A stretch of 64,000 nucleotides of DNA from positions 50,995 to 114,994 of the forward strand of contig NZ_JAOQJQ010000009.1 of the NCBI RefSeq assembly GCF_025566885.1, read 5' to 3'. This document shows positions 1 to 8,733 of the stretch, in pieces. The position numbers were made by a program, and so were the translations under genes. How positions within the stretch are numbered: the stretch's first letter is position 1; every line of letters begins with the position of its first letter. Source of the stretch: Brotonthovivens ammoniilytica (GTDB lineage: Bacteria; Bacillota; Clostridia; Lachnospirales; Lachnospiraceae). The notes beneath the pieces are model-generated. The model made no database searches and was not told the DNA's origin. It saw only the letters and a program-made list of their open reading frames with translations.

Positions 1-134
1 TGCTCCTGATTCAGTATCATCTGGATAATCCGTTCCACAAGCACGGCTGTCTTTCCGGATCCGGCTGCCGCCGAAACAAGAAGGTTACGCTGATGCAGTC
101 CTATCACCTGCTTCTGCTCTGCTGTCCATCTCAT
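1..134 (-). CDS. addA: ATP-dependent helicase/nuclease subunit A, N-terminal fragment
   Basis: Only the first 44 or so codons are in the window; the gene runs off the left edge. The peptide begins with a WTAEQKQVI stretch and continues to a UvrD-type Walker A motif (SAAAGSGKTAVL), as in AddA. AddA is the 3'-5' helicase and nuclease subunit that processes double-strand breaks with AddB for RecA loading. Two in-frame ATGs lie at 140 and 134. The one at 134 overlaps the addB stop in an ATGA arrangement, which implies translational coupling and is my preferred start. Confidence 0.9.
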   Translation of the reverse strand, partial: MRWTAEQKQVIGLHQRNLLVSAAAGSGKTAVLVERIIQMILNQE

Positions 135-3100
135 TTCCATTCCGTTTCCTCCTCATCCATCCGTCTCCAGATCTCTTCCTCTGCCAGATTTTCAAGCTGT
201 TTTTTTTCGTACCCCGGTATCCGTAAATCAAACTGGCAGACACCGGCAAAGGGACAGTACTGACATCCATCCTGATCATTTAAAACCACAGGTTTGGGGC
301 TGATTTCTCCTTTCAGAATCTGCCTTGCACTTTCTTTGATTTTTGCTTCTGTAAATCTTCCCAGCTTTTCAAACTGGTCCCTGCTGGCCACAGAGCATCC
401 TCTAGAACTTAATGTCCCGTCCTTTTTCAGTGTAACGGGTATAACTCTTGATTTTCCTTCCAGATCTTTGTCCAGTTTTTCAATCACAGCAGGATCCTGA
501 TTAATAAGCCCCTCGGGTCTTAATTCTTCCAGAACGGCTTTTTCTATGTCTTCCGAAGAGGCCTGCGCGGACAGCTCCACCATAGGATTTTCCAGATGAT
601 AATAAAGTACTCCCGCCGGAATCACATCTTTATCCGGCGTCTTTTTTCTTTCTCCTGCAAGGGCCTCATTCATATAGGTCATCAGCTGCAGCTGAAGCCC
701 ATAATATAGGTTCAACAGCTGAAACTTTTTCTTGCCGGACTTGTAATCTAAGACTTTCAGATAAATCTGATCTTCATTTTCAAAGGTATCAATCCGGTCA
801 ATTCTTCCCCGGATTATGATTTTCTCCTGCTCATTTAACCTTTCTTGACCCTGAGACAGCTCCAGTTCCCGCCGGAATAATGTCTCATATTCTCCAGGAT
901 GAAAAACACCCCTTCGTATCTGTGCAGTAAGGGCCCATACGCTTCTTTCCAGAATTTTATGAATCCGCTCTATCATATAACGCCCCCGGCTGCTGTCCTC
1001 CAAAACACTGGTATCCATGGAAAGAACCGTTTCTGTAACAGCCTCTTTTAACAGCCGCTTCTGCTGCTCTTTTGTAATATCAAACCAGCTTAAGTTTTCA
1101 TTTTTTACTTTCCGGCTGTAGCATTCAAGGGCCCCATGAAACACGTTTCCCATATCCGCTGTCTCAAATGTAAACTCCGGCCGTTCTTTCAGCTTCAGAC
1201 CATATTCCAGAAAGTGGGCGTAAGCACACCTTGCAAAGGACTCAAACCTGGAAACAGAAGTTTGAAGTGTGGTTCCATAGAGCCGTTTCGCTGTTTCTGT
1301 ATTCAAACCTTCTCCGTCAAAGCAGGCAAACGCAGCATCAAACAGCCGGCGTGTCTGGTCCGCCCACACAGGCTGAGCTAAAAGCCAGTGATGAAACCCC
1401 TTCCACTCGCCTGTAATCTGTCCTTCCCTGGCAAGTATCAGTCCCTTTACATACTGCTTCATAACATCTCCGGCCGTCAGGTATCTGTCTGAATCCTCCG
1501 GTGTTAATTCCTGTACCTGTAAAAAAGGAAACATCCTGCAGATAGCTCCCACCAGGTAAGAGGGCTTCCTGGCATTTCCAAGACTGTCCATTCTGCCGCA
1601 GGTCATAATCAGCGCGTCAGAGGGCTTGGTCATATTCAGATATAGATAAAACTTCTGCAGAAAAACCTGTTCCCGGGCAGTGGAAGCCAGCTCTATGTTT
1701 CTGTCTGCCAGCAGCTCCCTGTCATACTGGGAAAGCAGACTTCCCCGGTCTGCCTGTTTTGGGACAACACCGTCATTAAGCCCCAGAAAAATAACTACCT
1801 TCACGCGGTCTAGACGTGTTCTCTCAATATCTCCAAGAATCACGCAGTCTGCACCGGGAGGGATAGTTCCTATTTTTGCCGCAGTAAATCCGGCATCCAG
1901 TATATCCGCATACTCCCGGACAGTGGTGGTCTCCTCTCCCAGCAGATCTACAATCTTATCCAGCAGGTCAATAACTACCCGGTAAATCTGAGCATACACC
2001 GCCGCCTGGACTTCCTGACCTTCCGCCTCAAACTGCTCCTGTTTTTCCTTTAACTGTTCCTGCATATGAAGGGACAGCATCAGCTGATACAGCGCCTCCG
2101 ACATACTGCGCACTGTACGTTTTCTTCCCTTTAGCGCAGTTCGAAAATCCATAATCTGCGTTACAAATCGTTCTCTGAAGCTATTGAGCTTACAAAGCTT
2201 TTGCAGCCCGTCCTCCTGGCTTTTTAGCACAGATGTCTTTGTTCCCGGCAGATGGACCCATTTCTCCTTCCACCGCCGAAATCCCCGGATTCCCCGTTCC
2301 AGCACATAATTTTCCACCACATCAATTTCATCGGGTTCAAAACCGGAAAGTCCTGTTCTGAGATAACGGAATACACTTTCGTAACTGAAATCCTTTTCCA
2401 CCATCCAAAGCGCAGCCCGGACCCACTCCGTAAAGGGGTGAAACAGCACGTTTTCTTTCTCATCAGAAAAGTACGGAATACCGCTGGTTTCAAATACTTC
2501 TTTTGCATATTTCTCATACACATCTGCACAGCCGCTGACAATGGCAATATCCTGATACCGGTAATTATAACACTCTAACAGCTCCCGAATCTTTGCCGCA
2601 GCAAAAATCAGCTCCTCCTTCGGGCTGGCCAGGCTGTACACGGACAATGCCGGACATCTGTCTCTTTCCTCCGGGGCATGTTCCATAACATAATACCCAG
2701 GACGGAACAGATGCTCTTCTAGAAATCCCAGCACCTGATTTTTTGAAAACCGCCCCAGGCGTCCGTCCAGCAGCTTTGGCTGTTCTATGGTAATTCCCAG
2801 CCTTCCGGCCATGCCTGTCAGGCTTCGGACCATTTTACGGCTCATATAAAACAGTTCCTGAATTCCCCTGTCATTGTAGAGCTCCCCCTGGATATCCATA
2901 CAGGCAGTTACATAAAACTCCCCGGACACCTTCATAAGTTCACGCATCAGATTCATCTGTACCGGAGTAAAGCCAGTGAAACAGTCAAAAGCAAATACTG
3001 CCCCTTTTAAAAGCTCAGATTCTCCCACACAATCTGCCAGCACAGAAAGCAGTGTCTCCGATGTCACAAAACGATCTTTTAAATACCGGTCAAATTCCCG

Positions 3101-3589
3101 GTACAAAAGCAGCATGTCCTTTAACTTATAGTACAATGCTCCATTCTTGGATAATGCCAAAAGCTCATCCTCAAGATCTTTTGGAGTCAAACCATACTGC
3201 ATAAACTCCGAAATCAGAGACTTCATCTGATCAATATAACCCATTCTGCTGATATTTTGTTTTAAAGCTGTCAGGCTGTTTTTATGATCTTCCGCCAGTT
3301 TCCGAAGCACCAGATTCTTTCCGGTATCTTCCAGCACAGAAAGACTGCCTTTTCCAAGCTCATCAAAAATACGGTAGGCCAGCCGGTCAAAGCTCACCAC
3401 ATCCACATTCATAATGGCCTGCTCCGGCTGTCTTAACACTAGCTCTTTTTGTGTCTGCATGGTAAACTGTTCCGGAACAACCACATAAAACATGCGCCTG
3501 GGATCCTTTTTCGCCTGCTGTAAAATTGTCTGATGCAGAGTATATGTTTTTCCGCTTCCTGAATTTCCTATCAAAAAATGCAGCGCCAT
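131..3589 (-). CDS. addB: ATP-dependent helicase/nuclease subunit B
   Basis: AddB is the partner of AddA in the Firmicutes RecBCD-equivalent that resects double-strand breaks. At 1152 residues it has the usual family length. The N-terminus carries a Walker A motif GNSGSGKT (residues about 8-15). The C-terminal RecB-like nuclease region has the spread iron-sulfur cysteines, one near residue 788 (RCAYAHF) and three near 1107-1116 (CQYCPFAGVC). I start it at the ATG at 3589, which has AGGAGAG just upstream. The reading frame stays open to 3724, but that extension is translated repeat DNA and is not family-like. The addA start overlaps its stop. Confidence 0.95.
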   Translation of the reverse strand: MALHFLIGNSGSGKTYTLHQTILQQAKKDPRRMFYVVVPEQFTMQTQKELVLRQPEQAIMNVDVVSFDRLAYRIFDELGKGSLSVLEDTGKNLVLRKLAEDHKNSLTALKQNISRMGYIDQMKSLISEFMQYGLTPKDLEDELLALSKNGALYYKLKDMLLLYREFDRYLKDRFVTSETLLSVLADCVGESELLKGAVFAFDCFTGFTPVQMNLMRELMKVSGEFYVTACMDIQGELYNDRGIQELFYMSRKMVRSLTGMAGRLGITIEQPKLLDGRLGRFSKNQVLGFLEEHLFRPGYYVMEHAPEERDRCPALSVYSLASPKEELIFAAAKIRELLECYNYRYQDIAIVSGCADVYEKYAKEVFETSGIPYFSDEKENVLFHPFTEWVRAALWMVEKDFSYESVFRYLRTGLSGFEPDEIDVVENYVLERGIRGFRRWKEKWVHLPGTKTSVLKSQEDGLQKLCKLNSFRERFVTQIMDFRTALKGRKRTVRSMSEALYQLMLSLHMQEQLKEKQEQFEAEGQEVQAAVYAQIYRVVIDLLDKIVDLLGEETTTVREYADILDAGFTAAKIGTIPPGADCVILGDIERTRLDRVKVVIFLGLNDGVVPKQADRGSLLSQYDRELLADRNIELASTAREQVFLQKFYLYLNMTKPSDALIMTCGRMDSLGNARKPSYLVGAICRMFPFLQVQELTPEDSDRYLTAGDVMKQYVKGLILAREGQITGEWKGFHHWLLAQPVWADQTRRLFDAAFACFDGEGLNTETAKRLYGTTLQTSVSRFESFARCAYAHFLEYGLKLKERPEFTFETADMGNVFHGALECYSRKVKNENLSWFDITKEQQKRLLKEAVTETVLSMDTSVLEDSSRGRYMIERIHKILERSVWALTAQIRRGVFHPGEYETLFRRELELSQGQERLNEQEKIIIRGRIDRIDTFENEDQIYLKVLDYKSGKKKFQLLNLYYGLQLQLMTYMNEALAGERKKTPDKDVIPAGVLYYHLENPMVELSAQASSEDIEKAVLEELRPEGLINQDPAVIEKLDKDLEGKSRVIPVTLKKDGTLSSRGCSVASRDQFEKLGRFTEAKIKESARQILKGEISPKPVVLNDQDGCQYCPFAGVCQFDLRIPGYEKKQLENLAEEEIWRRMDEEETEWK

Positions 3590-3610
3590 AAATCTCTCCT
3601 TTATAAAAAA

Positions 3611-3761
3611 GAAACCTGCCACAGCAGGATTCTCCGCCTGCGGCGGGTTGTGTAAACAACATGATTCCACTCCGCCGCAGTGCGATCCACAGCGGAGCGT
3701 TTTTTGCTCTATAGGAATCGGCACTTTTCAGCTTTATCACAACACAGTATTTCCTATAGAG
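3611..3761 (-). repeat. Dispersed terminator-bearing repeat, copy 1 (complete)
   Basis: Complete copy, about 150 bp. Read on the minus strand it starts with a stem made from CTCTATAGGAAAT and ATTCCTATAGAG. A GC-rich module with CTCCGC/GCGGAG pairing follows, then a GAATCCTGC/GCAGG hairpin and a run of T. It sits 22 bp upstream of the addB start codon, so it would lie in the addB leader. Confidence 0.85.
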
Positions 3762-3770
3762 TAAAAAAGA

Positions 3771-3787
3771 ATGTGCAAAGCACATTC
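3771..3787. other. Short palindrome next to repeat copy 1
   Basis: GAATGTGC-aaa-GCACATTC... forms a hairpin of about 8 bp directly after the repeat. It could be a small terminator stem for either strand. Apart from this and the two repeat copies, nothing gene-like is seen between addB and the symporter gene (3590-3964). Confidence 0.4.
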
Positions 3788-3855
3788 ATCTACACTAATT
3801 TTTATTATACACTATTTATCCGTCCTGTTCAAAATATGGATTCAGAACAATCTGA

Positions 3856-3921
3856 AGCGTTTTTTGCTCTATAGGAATCGGTACTTTTCAGCTTTATCAC
3901 AACACGGTATTTCCGATAGAG
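3856..3921 (-). repeat. Dispersed repeat, copy 2 (distal module only)
   Basis: Contains only the CTATAGG stem module (GCTCTATAGGAATCGG ... TTTCCGATAGAG on the plus strand). The GC-rich module and terminator hairpin are missing. One base change in the stem (CGATAG for CTATAG) weakens pairing, as expected of a decaying copy. Confidence 0.75.
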
Positions 3922-3925
3922 AGAC

Positions 3926-3956
3926 AAAAAGGTCCCCACAGACAGGGGACCTCTCA
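3926..3956 (-). terminator. Intrinsic terminator of the symporter gene
   Basis: On the minus strand GGTCCCC-tgtctgt-GGGGACC is followed by TTTTTGTCT. It lies just downstream of the symporter stop codon. Confidence 0.85.
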
Positions 3957-3964
3957 AAATGCTA

Positions 3965-5383
3965 TCACTTCATTTTATGTTTTTTCGCTTGAAAGAATTT
4001 TCTTGTTTCCTTTGCAACAACACCGCTTAATGCGAAGATTGCAATCATATTTGGAATTGCCATAAGACCATTAAAGATATCCGCAATGGTCCACACCGCA
4101 GACACTGTCATATATGGCCCGATAAATACTGCCAGAATATAAATCCAGCGGAAAACCGTAATAGCTTTTGTTCTTCCTCCGGTGAGATACTCCAGACATC
4201 TCTCAGAATAATAATCCCAGCCCAGAATTGTCGTAAAGGCAAAAAATACAAGACACAGCATCAGAATAAAGGAAGCTACTTCCGTTGGGAAGGGAAGCCC
4301 CTGCTGGAACGCATAAGTGGTGACCTGAACTCCTTCCATGCCTTCCATCTTCCAGGCGCCAGTCATGACAATAGAAAGTCCTGTCATGGTACAGATTATA
4401 ATTGTATCAATAAAGGTACCTGTCATGGACACAAGTCCCTGACGAACCGGCTCCTTTGTCTGTGCCGCTGCCGCTGCAATGGGTGCGGAACCAAGACCTG
4501 CTTCGTTGGAAAAAATTCCCCTTGCAACACCTTTCTGCATGGCAATAAACATAGTTCCCACAACGCCTCCAGTAACCGCTTTGGGATTAAAGGCTCCCTC
4601 TATAACAGTTCCAATTGCCGCAGGTACAGCAGAAATGTTGCAAACTACTAAAATCACACAGAACAGTACATAAACCACTGCCATAAACGGTACAACAATC
4701 TGTGAAACATTTGCAATTCTCTTAATACCGCCGATCAAAACAAGCGCTACGCAGAAGGTCAGAATTAAAGATGCAATTACAACAACCCAGGAATAAGTTC
4801 CAATGCCAGGAATGGTGATAGTATGTAAGCCGCCAGGATCAAAAAAGTTCTTAATGGCAGATGCGATTCCGTTCACCTGAGTAAAGGTTCCGATTCCAAA
4901 TAATCCAACGCAGATTCCAAAAAACGCAAACAGCTTAGCCAGCCATTTCCATTTTTTTCCCATTCCACGCTCAATATAGTAGAAGGGCCCTCCAAGAGAA
5001 TGTCCGTCTTTGGCTACCACACGGTATTTAACAGCCAGAAGTCCTTCCGCATATTTTGTAGCCATTCCAAAAAATGCCGCCACCAGCATCCAGAATAAAG
5101 CTCCCGGACCTCCGGCACAGACAGCCGTGGCAACGCCGACAATATTTCCGGTACCTATGGTAGCGGAAAGTGCCGTGCACAGCGCGCCAAAAGAAGTTAC
5201 CTCACCTTCGCCGCCTTCTTCATTTTTTACCATCCATTTCAGAGCCAGCGGCAGGCGTCTTACCTGCAGGATGCCCATCCGGACAGTCAGCAGTATTCCT
5301 CCGGCAAGAATTAACACCATCAGTGGAACACCCCAGACAAAATCATCAACGGATTGCAGTACATTGTTAATTGTTTCCCACAT
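3965..5383 (-). CDS. Sodium:alanine/glycine symporter family protein (AGCS)
   Basis: A 472-residue membrane protein with about ten hydrophobic segments and the AGCS family layout. It has an N-terminal TVRMGILQVRRLP stretch, the conserved ALSATIGTGNIVGVATA region around residue 70-85, and an ARGIFSNEAGLGSAPIAAAAA region in the middle. The family imports alanine or glycine with Na+. The transcript leader contains a glycine riboswitch, so glycine is the likely substrate. A repeat copy sits between the riboswitch terminator and the start codon. The ATG at 5383 is preceded by AGGGGA. Substrate is inferred from the riboswitch, not from transporter residues. Confidence 0.93.
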   Translation of the reverse strand: MWETINNVLQSVDDFVWGVPLMVLILAGGILLTVRMGILQVRRLPLALKWMVKNEEGGEGEVTSFGALCTALSATIGTGNIVGVATAVCAGGPGALFWMLVAAFFGMATKYAEGLLAVKYRVVAKDGHSLGGPFYYIERGMGKKWKWLAKLFAFFGICVGLFGIGTFTQVNGIASAIKNFFDPGGLHTITIPGIGTYSWVVVIASLILTFCVALVLIGGIKRIANVSQIVVPFMAVVYVLFCVILVVCNISAVPAAIGTVIEGAFNPKAVTGGVVGTMFIAMQKGVARGIFSNEAGLGSAPIAAAAAQTKEPVRQGLVSMTGTFIDTIIICTMTGLSIVMTGAWKMEGMEGVQVTTYAFQQGLPFPTEVASFILMLCLVFFAFTTILGWDYYSERCLEYLTGGRTKAITVFRWIYILAVFIGPYMTVSAVWTIADIFNGLMAIPNMIAIFALSGVVAKETRKFFQAKKHKMK

Positions 5384-5417
5384 AATTTCAATTCCCCTTT
5401 TATTTTATTTATAAAAA

Positions 5418-5536
5418 GAATCCTGCTGTGGCAGGATACTCCGCCTGCGGCGGGTTGCTTTTGCGACATGACTCCATTCCGCCGCAGTGCGAGCCACAGC
5501 GGAGCGTTTTTATGTCATAGGACGTTCCTTTGACAT
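5418..5536 (-). repeat. Dispersed repeat, copy 3 (alternative distal stem)
   Basis: Has the GC-rich module and the gene-proximal hairpin (GTATCCTGC-caca-GCAGGAT then CTTTTT on the minus strand). The usual CTATAGG module is replaced by a different stem, TATGTCA ... TGACATA with an inner AGGA/TCCT. It lies between the glycine riboswitch and the symporter start. Confidence 0.8.
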
Positions 5537-5786
5537 AAAAAAACCGGAGTTTCTACTCCGGTTTTACACTCATAAAAAGAACAGTCTTCATCCACTGCTA
5601 TTCTTTCTCTGTCCTTTTGCCTGAGAGATTAAGCAATAAAGCCTTGCACCTTCGGCACTCAAATACGTCTGAGATTCTCCAGAGTCACAATCCATTTGCA
5701 GTCCTCATCCAAAATCTTCTAATTTTGGACACCTGAGAGTTTTGCTCCTTCGGATGATATTACATCAATTTCCTGCAAACTTCTTC
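5533..5786 (-). ncRNA. Glycine riboswitch (tandem aptamers plus terminator)
   Basis: The minus strand contains two aptamer cores. The first, about 5700-5785, has CCGAAGGAGCAAA and ACTCTCAGG, but its 5' strand is degenerate compared with the usual GGAGAG. The second, about 5600-5700, is canonical: CTGGAGAA, GCCGAAGGTGCAA, then CTCTCAGGCAAAAGGACAGAG split over P3/P1. Downstream is a weaker hairpin (AAGAATAG/CTGTTCTT, then a run of T). A strong terminator follows (AAAACCGGAGT-agaa-ACTCCGGTTTT plus T run, 5533-5565). For an importer one expects glycine to reduce expression, but the sequence alone does not settle ON versus OFF. Confidence 0.9.
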
Positions 5787-5809
5787 TTGTTTCTATTCAA
5801 TACTTTACT

Positions 5810-5838
5810 ACGATACAGATATTTCTATAAAAAGTCAA
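5810..5838 (-). promoter_or_regulatory. Promoter of the riboswitch-symporter transcript
   Basis: On the minus strand TTGACT is followed by 17 bp and TATCGT, a reasonable housekeeping promoter. It starts the transcript just ahead of the first glycine aptamer. Confidence 0.6.
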
Positions 5839-5857
5839 GGATTTTTTTTAATTCCTT

Positions 5858-7012
5858 TTATCCCAGCGTACAAACCAGCAGGTGGTCCAGATCAAAAAAA
5901 GGATCTTCCGACATCATCTTATCTATTTTATGAAGATTCAAATCCGAATGTTCAATTTCTCTGGCATATCTATGGGAAATCTCAATCTGATCTTCGAAAG
6001 AATACGCTTCTTTCTTTATCATCCAGGAAGCCAGATTCAGTTCCCTGATCAGCAGTGTATGAACCACTGCCAGTTTCAATTTCCCAAAAGCATTTCCATC
6101 ATACACCGCCCCGCAGAAATAACTGAAAATAAAATATTCCAGCAGTCTTTCATATTCATAATTCCGGTCAGCATAAGCGGTACAAAACTCCTCTCTCCTG
6201 CTTATATAGATGCCTGGCGGCGTTTCTTCATACAAAAGCCCTTCACACTTTTTCAGCCAGCTCTCCCACTCCGGATCCAGCACTTCCAGCTGATGAAGCC
6301 GGTACATCATTCCATGCATCAGATAGCACCTGACTTCACCGCGGTTTTCGTATCTTCTCCACTTCTTTTGAATTTTTTCGGGAAAATCCGGCTGCCGGTA
6401 ACGCTTTAATAAATCATCCACCGCAAACAGCTCCTGGCGGCTCAGCCGGTTCTGCAGATCATGGACTGCTGCCAGCATCAGAGCTGTTTTTATCTCAAAA
6501 GACATATCCTCTCTTCGGATCGTCTCAAAAAGAAATTCCCGTATTTCCTGAAGCTTTGTAAATAAAAAGAAATCAAATACATCATATTCTTCTGTATCAC
6601 TTTCCTGCTCCCGGGTCTTAAAAGAAATTGGCCGTTTTGTTCCAAGTATCAACCTTGCGGCCTCCGGGCAGGATAATGACAGGGAGATTTCCCTCAGATT
6701 TTCAAATTCTTCATAGTGTCTGGGATATCTGCGGCAGGTTTTGCAAAGATACTCTTCTCCTGCCTCCAGACAGATATCACACAGATTCTGTTCATTGAGG
6801 AACGCACAGCGTTTGTGATCGTACTGCAAAAAGGTCCCCTCCGGCCAGTCAACAGAATTATACAGACGATTTCCAAAAGGTCCTTTTTCCTTTTTGTACT
6901 TTTTCAGAGTCTTTTTGTCAATGGCAATCTGCCAGCCCGCACAGCAGGTGTCACTGCATTGATGGGCTGTACACTTAAATTGTTTATAATAATACGGATA
7001 TGTATATTCCAT
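5858..7012 (-). CDS. FliB-like cysteine-rich protein (flagellin lysine-N-methylase family)
   Basis: A 384-residue protein opening with a cysteine cluster (C14, C19 and the CC pair at 23-24 in QCSDTCCAGW). A second cluster around residues 68-95 is CAFLNEQNLCDIC ... CKTCRRYPRH. This is the signature of proteins annotated as FliB, which methylates flagellin lysines in Salmonella and probably uses an iron-sulfur cluster. No flagellar gene is in the window, so the substrate here may differ. It starts 8 bp after the protease stop codon, with AGGGAGA as ribosome site, so the two are probably one transcript. Confidence 0.8.
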   Translation of the reverse strand: MEYTYPYYYKQFKCTAHQCSDTCCAGWQIAIDKKTLKKYKKEKGPFGNRLYNSVDWPEGTFLQYDHKRCAFLNEQNLCDICLEAGEEYLCKTCRRYPRHYEEFENLREISLSLSCPEAARLILGTKRPISFKTREQESDTEEYDVFDFFLFTKLQEIREFLFETIRREDMSFEIKTALMLAAVHDLQNRLSRQELFAVDDLLKRYRQPDFPEKIQKKWRRYENRGEVRCYLMHGMMYRLHQLEVLDPEWESWLKKCEGLLYEETPPGIYISRREEFCTAYADRNYEYERLLEYFIFSYFCGAVYDGNAFGKLKLAVVHTLLIRELNLASWMIKKEAYSFEDQIEISHRYAREIEHSDLNLHKIDKMMSEDPFFDLDHLLVCTLG

Positions 7013-7019
7013 GTTCTCC

Positions 7020-8483
7020 CTACTTTCTCATTTGAATTGCCGCACTGGCCGCTTTCTCTGCATTCAGCAGACCGTCTCTTTGATCATTCACCAGACAATT
7101 ATCGGCAGTGCTGCACAAAATCTCTTTGATCTGGCTCCCGTCCAGACTGGGATTGAAAGAAGCCAGCAGCACAGCTGTGCCGGAAACATAAGGCGCTGCC
7201 ATAGAGGTTCCCATCATACCGCCATAGCTTCCTTTTCTTTTTCCAAGGAAATTCTCCTTCACTATCGTACTGTAAATATCATTGTCCCCTCCTCCGGGAG
7301 CAATCAGATCCACACGTTCTCCGGGGCTGCTGTAATCAGCCAGTGAAAGACTTCCATCTTCATTTTGTTTCGCTGCCCCCACAACCAGAATCCGGCCTTT
7401 TACCTCTGGAGCATCAATGGCAGCTAACGGATCGCAGGATGCATCCGTTTCCGGCAGATTTCCGGCGGCTTTACAGATCAAAAAATCATACCCGTGATTC
7501 AGAAATGCCAAAAACAGCTTTTCAAGCTGCACGGTATATGCTTCTATATTGGGATTTCCTTTTACAGCTTCCTCCGTCAAATCATCCCCGCCAAAGCAGG
7601 TGAGACTTAAATTAATCACCTTACAGCCACGATCTGCAATCAGATAAGTAAACGCAGTCTCAAGCCCCATCAGATCTATTTTATCATCTTTCACCCCAAG
7701 TCCAAACACAGAAGCACCGTACAGATTTCTTTTCTCTGTGGGAATGATACCGGTTATGCCAATCCCGTTATCAAATCCGGCAGCAGCAATCCCGGCCACA
7801 TGAGTCCCGTGGGTTTCTAACTGCCCCTCTTCATCATACAGCTGATTGGCAAGAGGCATCTCCGTAAAGTTCAAATCTTCATGTTCTGTATAAAACCCGG
7901 TGTCCAGAATCCCTAAATTTACAGAAGTCTTCATCTGCTCTTTCAGTTTCCAGACCTGATCCATATGCACCGCTTTCATCCCCCAGGTTTCATTGACAGA
8001 AAGCTCTCCTGTCCACTCCTTTTCCCACCTGCTGTCTGAAGGCATGGCCCCTGATAAAATGCTGCACAAAATATTAGGTGTTCCGCATACGGCAATTCCC
8101 TTCTGTATCAACTTCTTCTGGACCTGCTCTAATTCCGGATAGGTATAACAATCCGGAAACCTGATCTGCACCACAGACACAGCTTTCAGCTCCCCTGCAA
8201 TCGTTCCGTGATACTCACTTACAGCATTCAAAACATCTGCTTTGGAACATTCTGCCGCAAGCGTAATGAGAAGCTCATTATCTATGTACTCTATACCGCT
8301 GTTTTCATCTACCGCCGCATGTTTTTTATCCGGCTTCGTATAATAACTTTGTTTTGCTGGATCATAAGGCAAATTTACCGCTTTTGTCTTAATTTTTCCT
8401 GCAGATATAAAAGCAGAAATACTCACCCCTGCCGCCGCGGCAAATATCACAGCAAAAACGAAAACTTTTCCTTTCTGTTTCAT
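7020..8483 (-). CDS. S8 family (subtilisin-like) serine protease, membrane-anchored or secreted
   Basis: A 487-residue subtilase. Residues about 7-27 form a single hydrophobic segment (signal peptide or anchor). A prodomain-like region follows to about residue 140. The catalytic triad is visible: Asp near 193 in LGILDTGFYTEHEDL, His near 227 in THGTHVAGIAA, and Ser near 426 in GTSMAAPYVSG. No sortase signal or C-terminal anchor is present. Start ATG at 8483 with AGAGGAA upstream. It is followed closely by the FliB-like gene. A repeat copy lies in its leader region. Substrate unknown. Confidence 0.9.
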   Translation of the reverse strand: MKQKGKVFVFAVIFAAAAGVSISAFISAGKIKTKAVNLPYDPAKQSYYTKPDKKHAAVDENSGIEYIDNELLITLAAECSKADVLNAVSEYHGTIAGELKAVSVVQIRFPDCYTYPELEQVQKKLIQKGIAVCGTPNILCSILSGAMPSDSRWEKEWTGELSVNETWGMKAVHMDQVWKLKEQMKTSVNLGILDTGFYTEHEDLNFTEMPLANQLYDEEGQLETHGTHVAGIAAAGFDNGIGITGIIPTEKRNLYGASVFGLGVKDDKIDLMGLETAFTYLIADRGCKVINLSLTCFGGDDLTEEAVKGNPNIEAYTVQLEKLFLAFLNHGYDFLICKAAGNLPETDASCDPLAAIDAPEVKGRILVVGAAKQNEDGSLSLADYSSPGERVDLIAPGGGDNDIYSTIVKENFLGKRKGSYGGMMGTSMAAPYVSGTAVLLASFNPSLDGSQIKEILCSTADNCLVNDQRDGLLNAEKAASAAIQMRK

Positions 8484-8546
8484 TTTGGTTCCTCTCAGAC
8501 TGATAACAGTTCCATCTGCAGATTAAATTTCCTATAGATTAAAAAA

Positions 8547-8698
8547 GAATCCTGCCGCAGCAGGATTCTCCGCCTGCGGCGGGTTGCGTAAACAACATGA
8601 TTCCTCTCCGCCGCAGTGCGAGCATCAGCGGAGCGTTTTTTGCTCTATAGGAATCGGTACTTTTCAACTTTATCACAACACAGTATTTCCTATAGAGC
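8547..8698 (-). repeat. Dispersed repeat, copy 4 (complete)
   Basis: Complete copy with a perfect proximal hairpin (GAATCCTGC-tgcg-GCAGGATTC, then T run on the minus strand) and perfect CTATAGG distal stem. It lies 64 bp upstream of the protease start. A stray TTTCCTATAGA at about 8528-8538 looks like the end of an older, mostly lost copy. Confidence 0.85.
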
Positions 8699-8699
8699 A

Positions 8700-8729
8700 A
8701 GAAAGGCAATTCATTTCTGAATCGCCTCC
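8700..8729 (-). terminator. Intrinsic terminator after prfA
   Basis: On the minus strand AGGCGATTC-agaaat-GAATTGCCT (one mismatch) is followed by TTTCTT, directly downstream of the prfA stop. Confidence 0.65.
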
Positions 8730-8733
8730 CCTT

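Noticed and set aside
3590..3724. N-terminal extension of AddB
   Set aside because: It is translated dispersed-repeat DNA; the ATG at 3589 has a good ribosome site and gives the normal AddB start.
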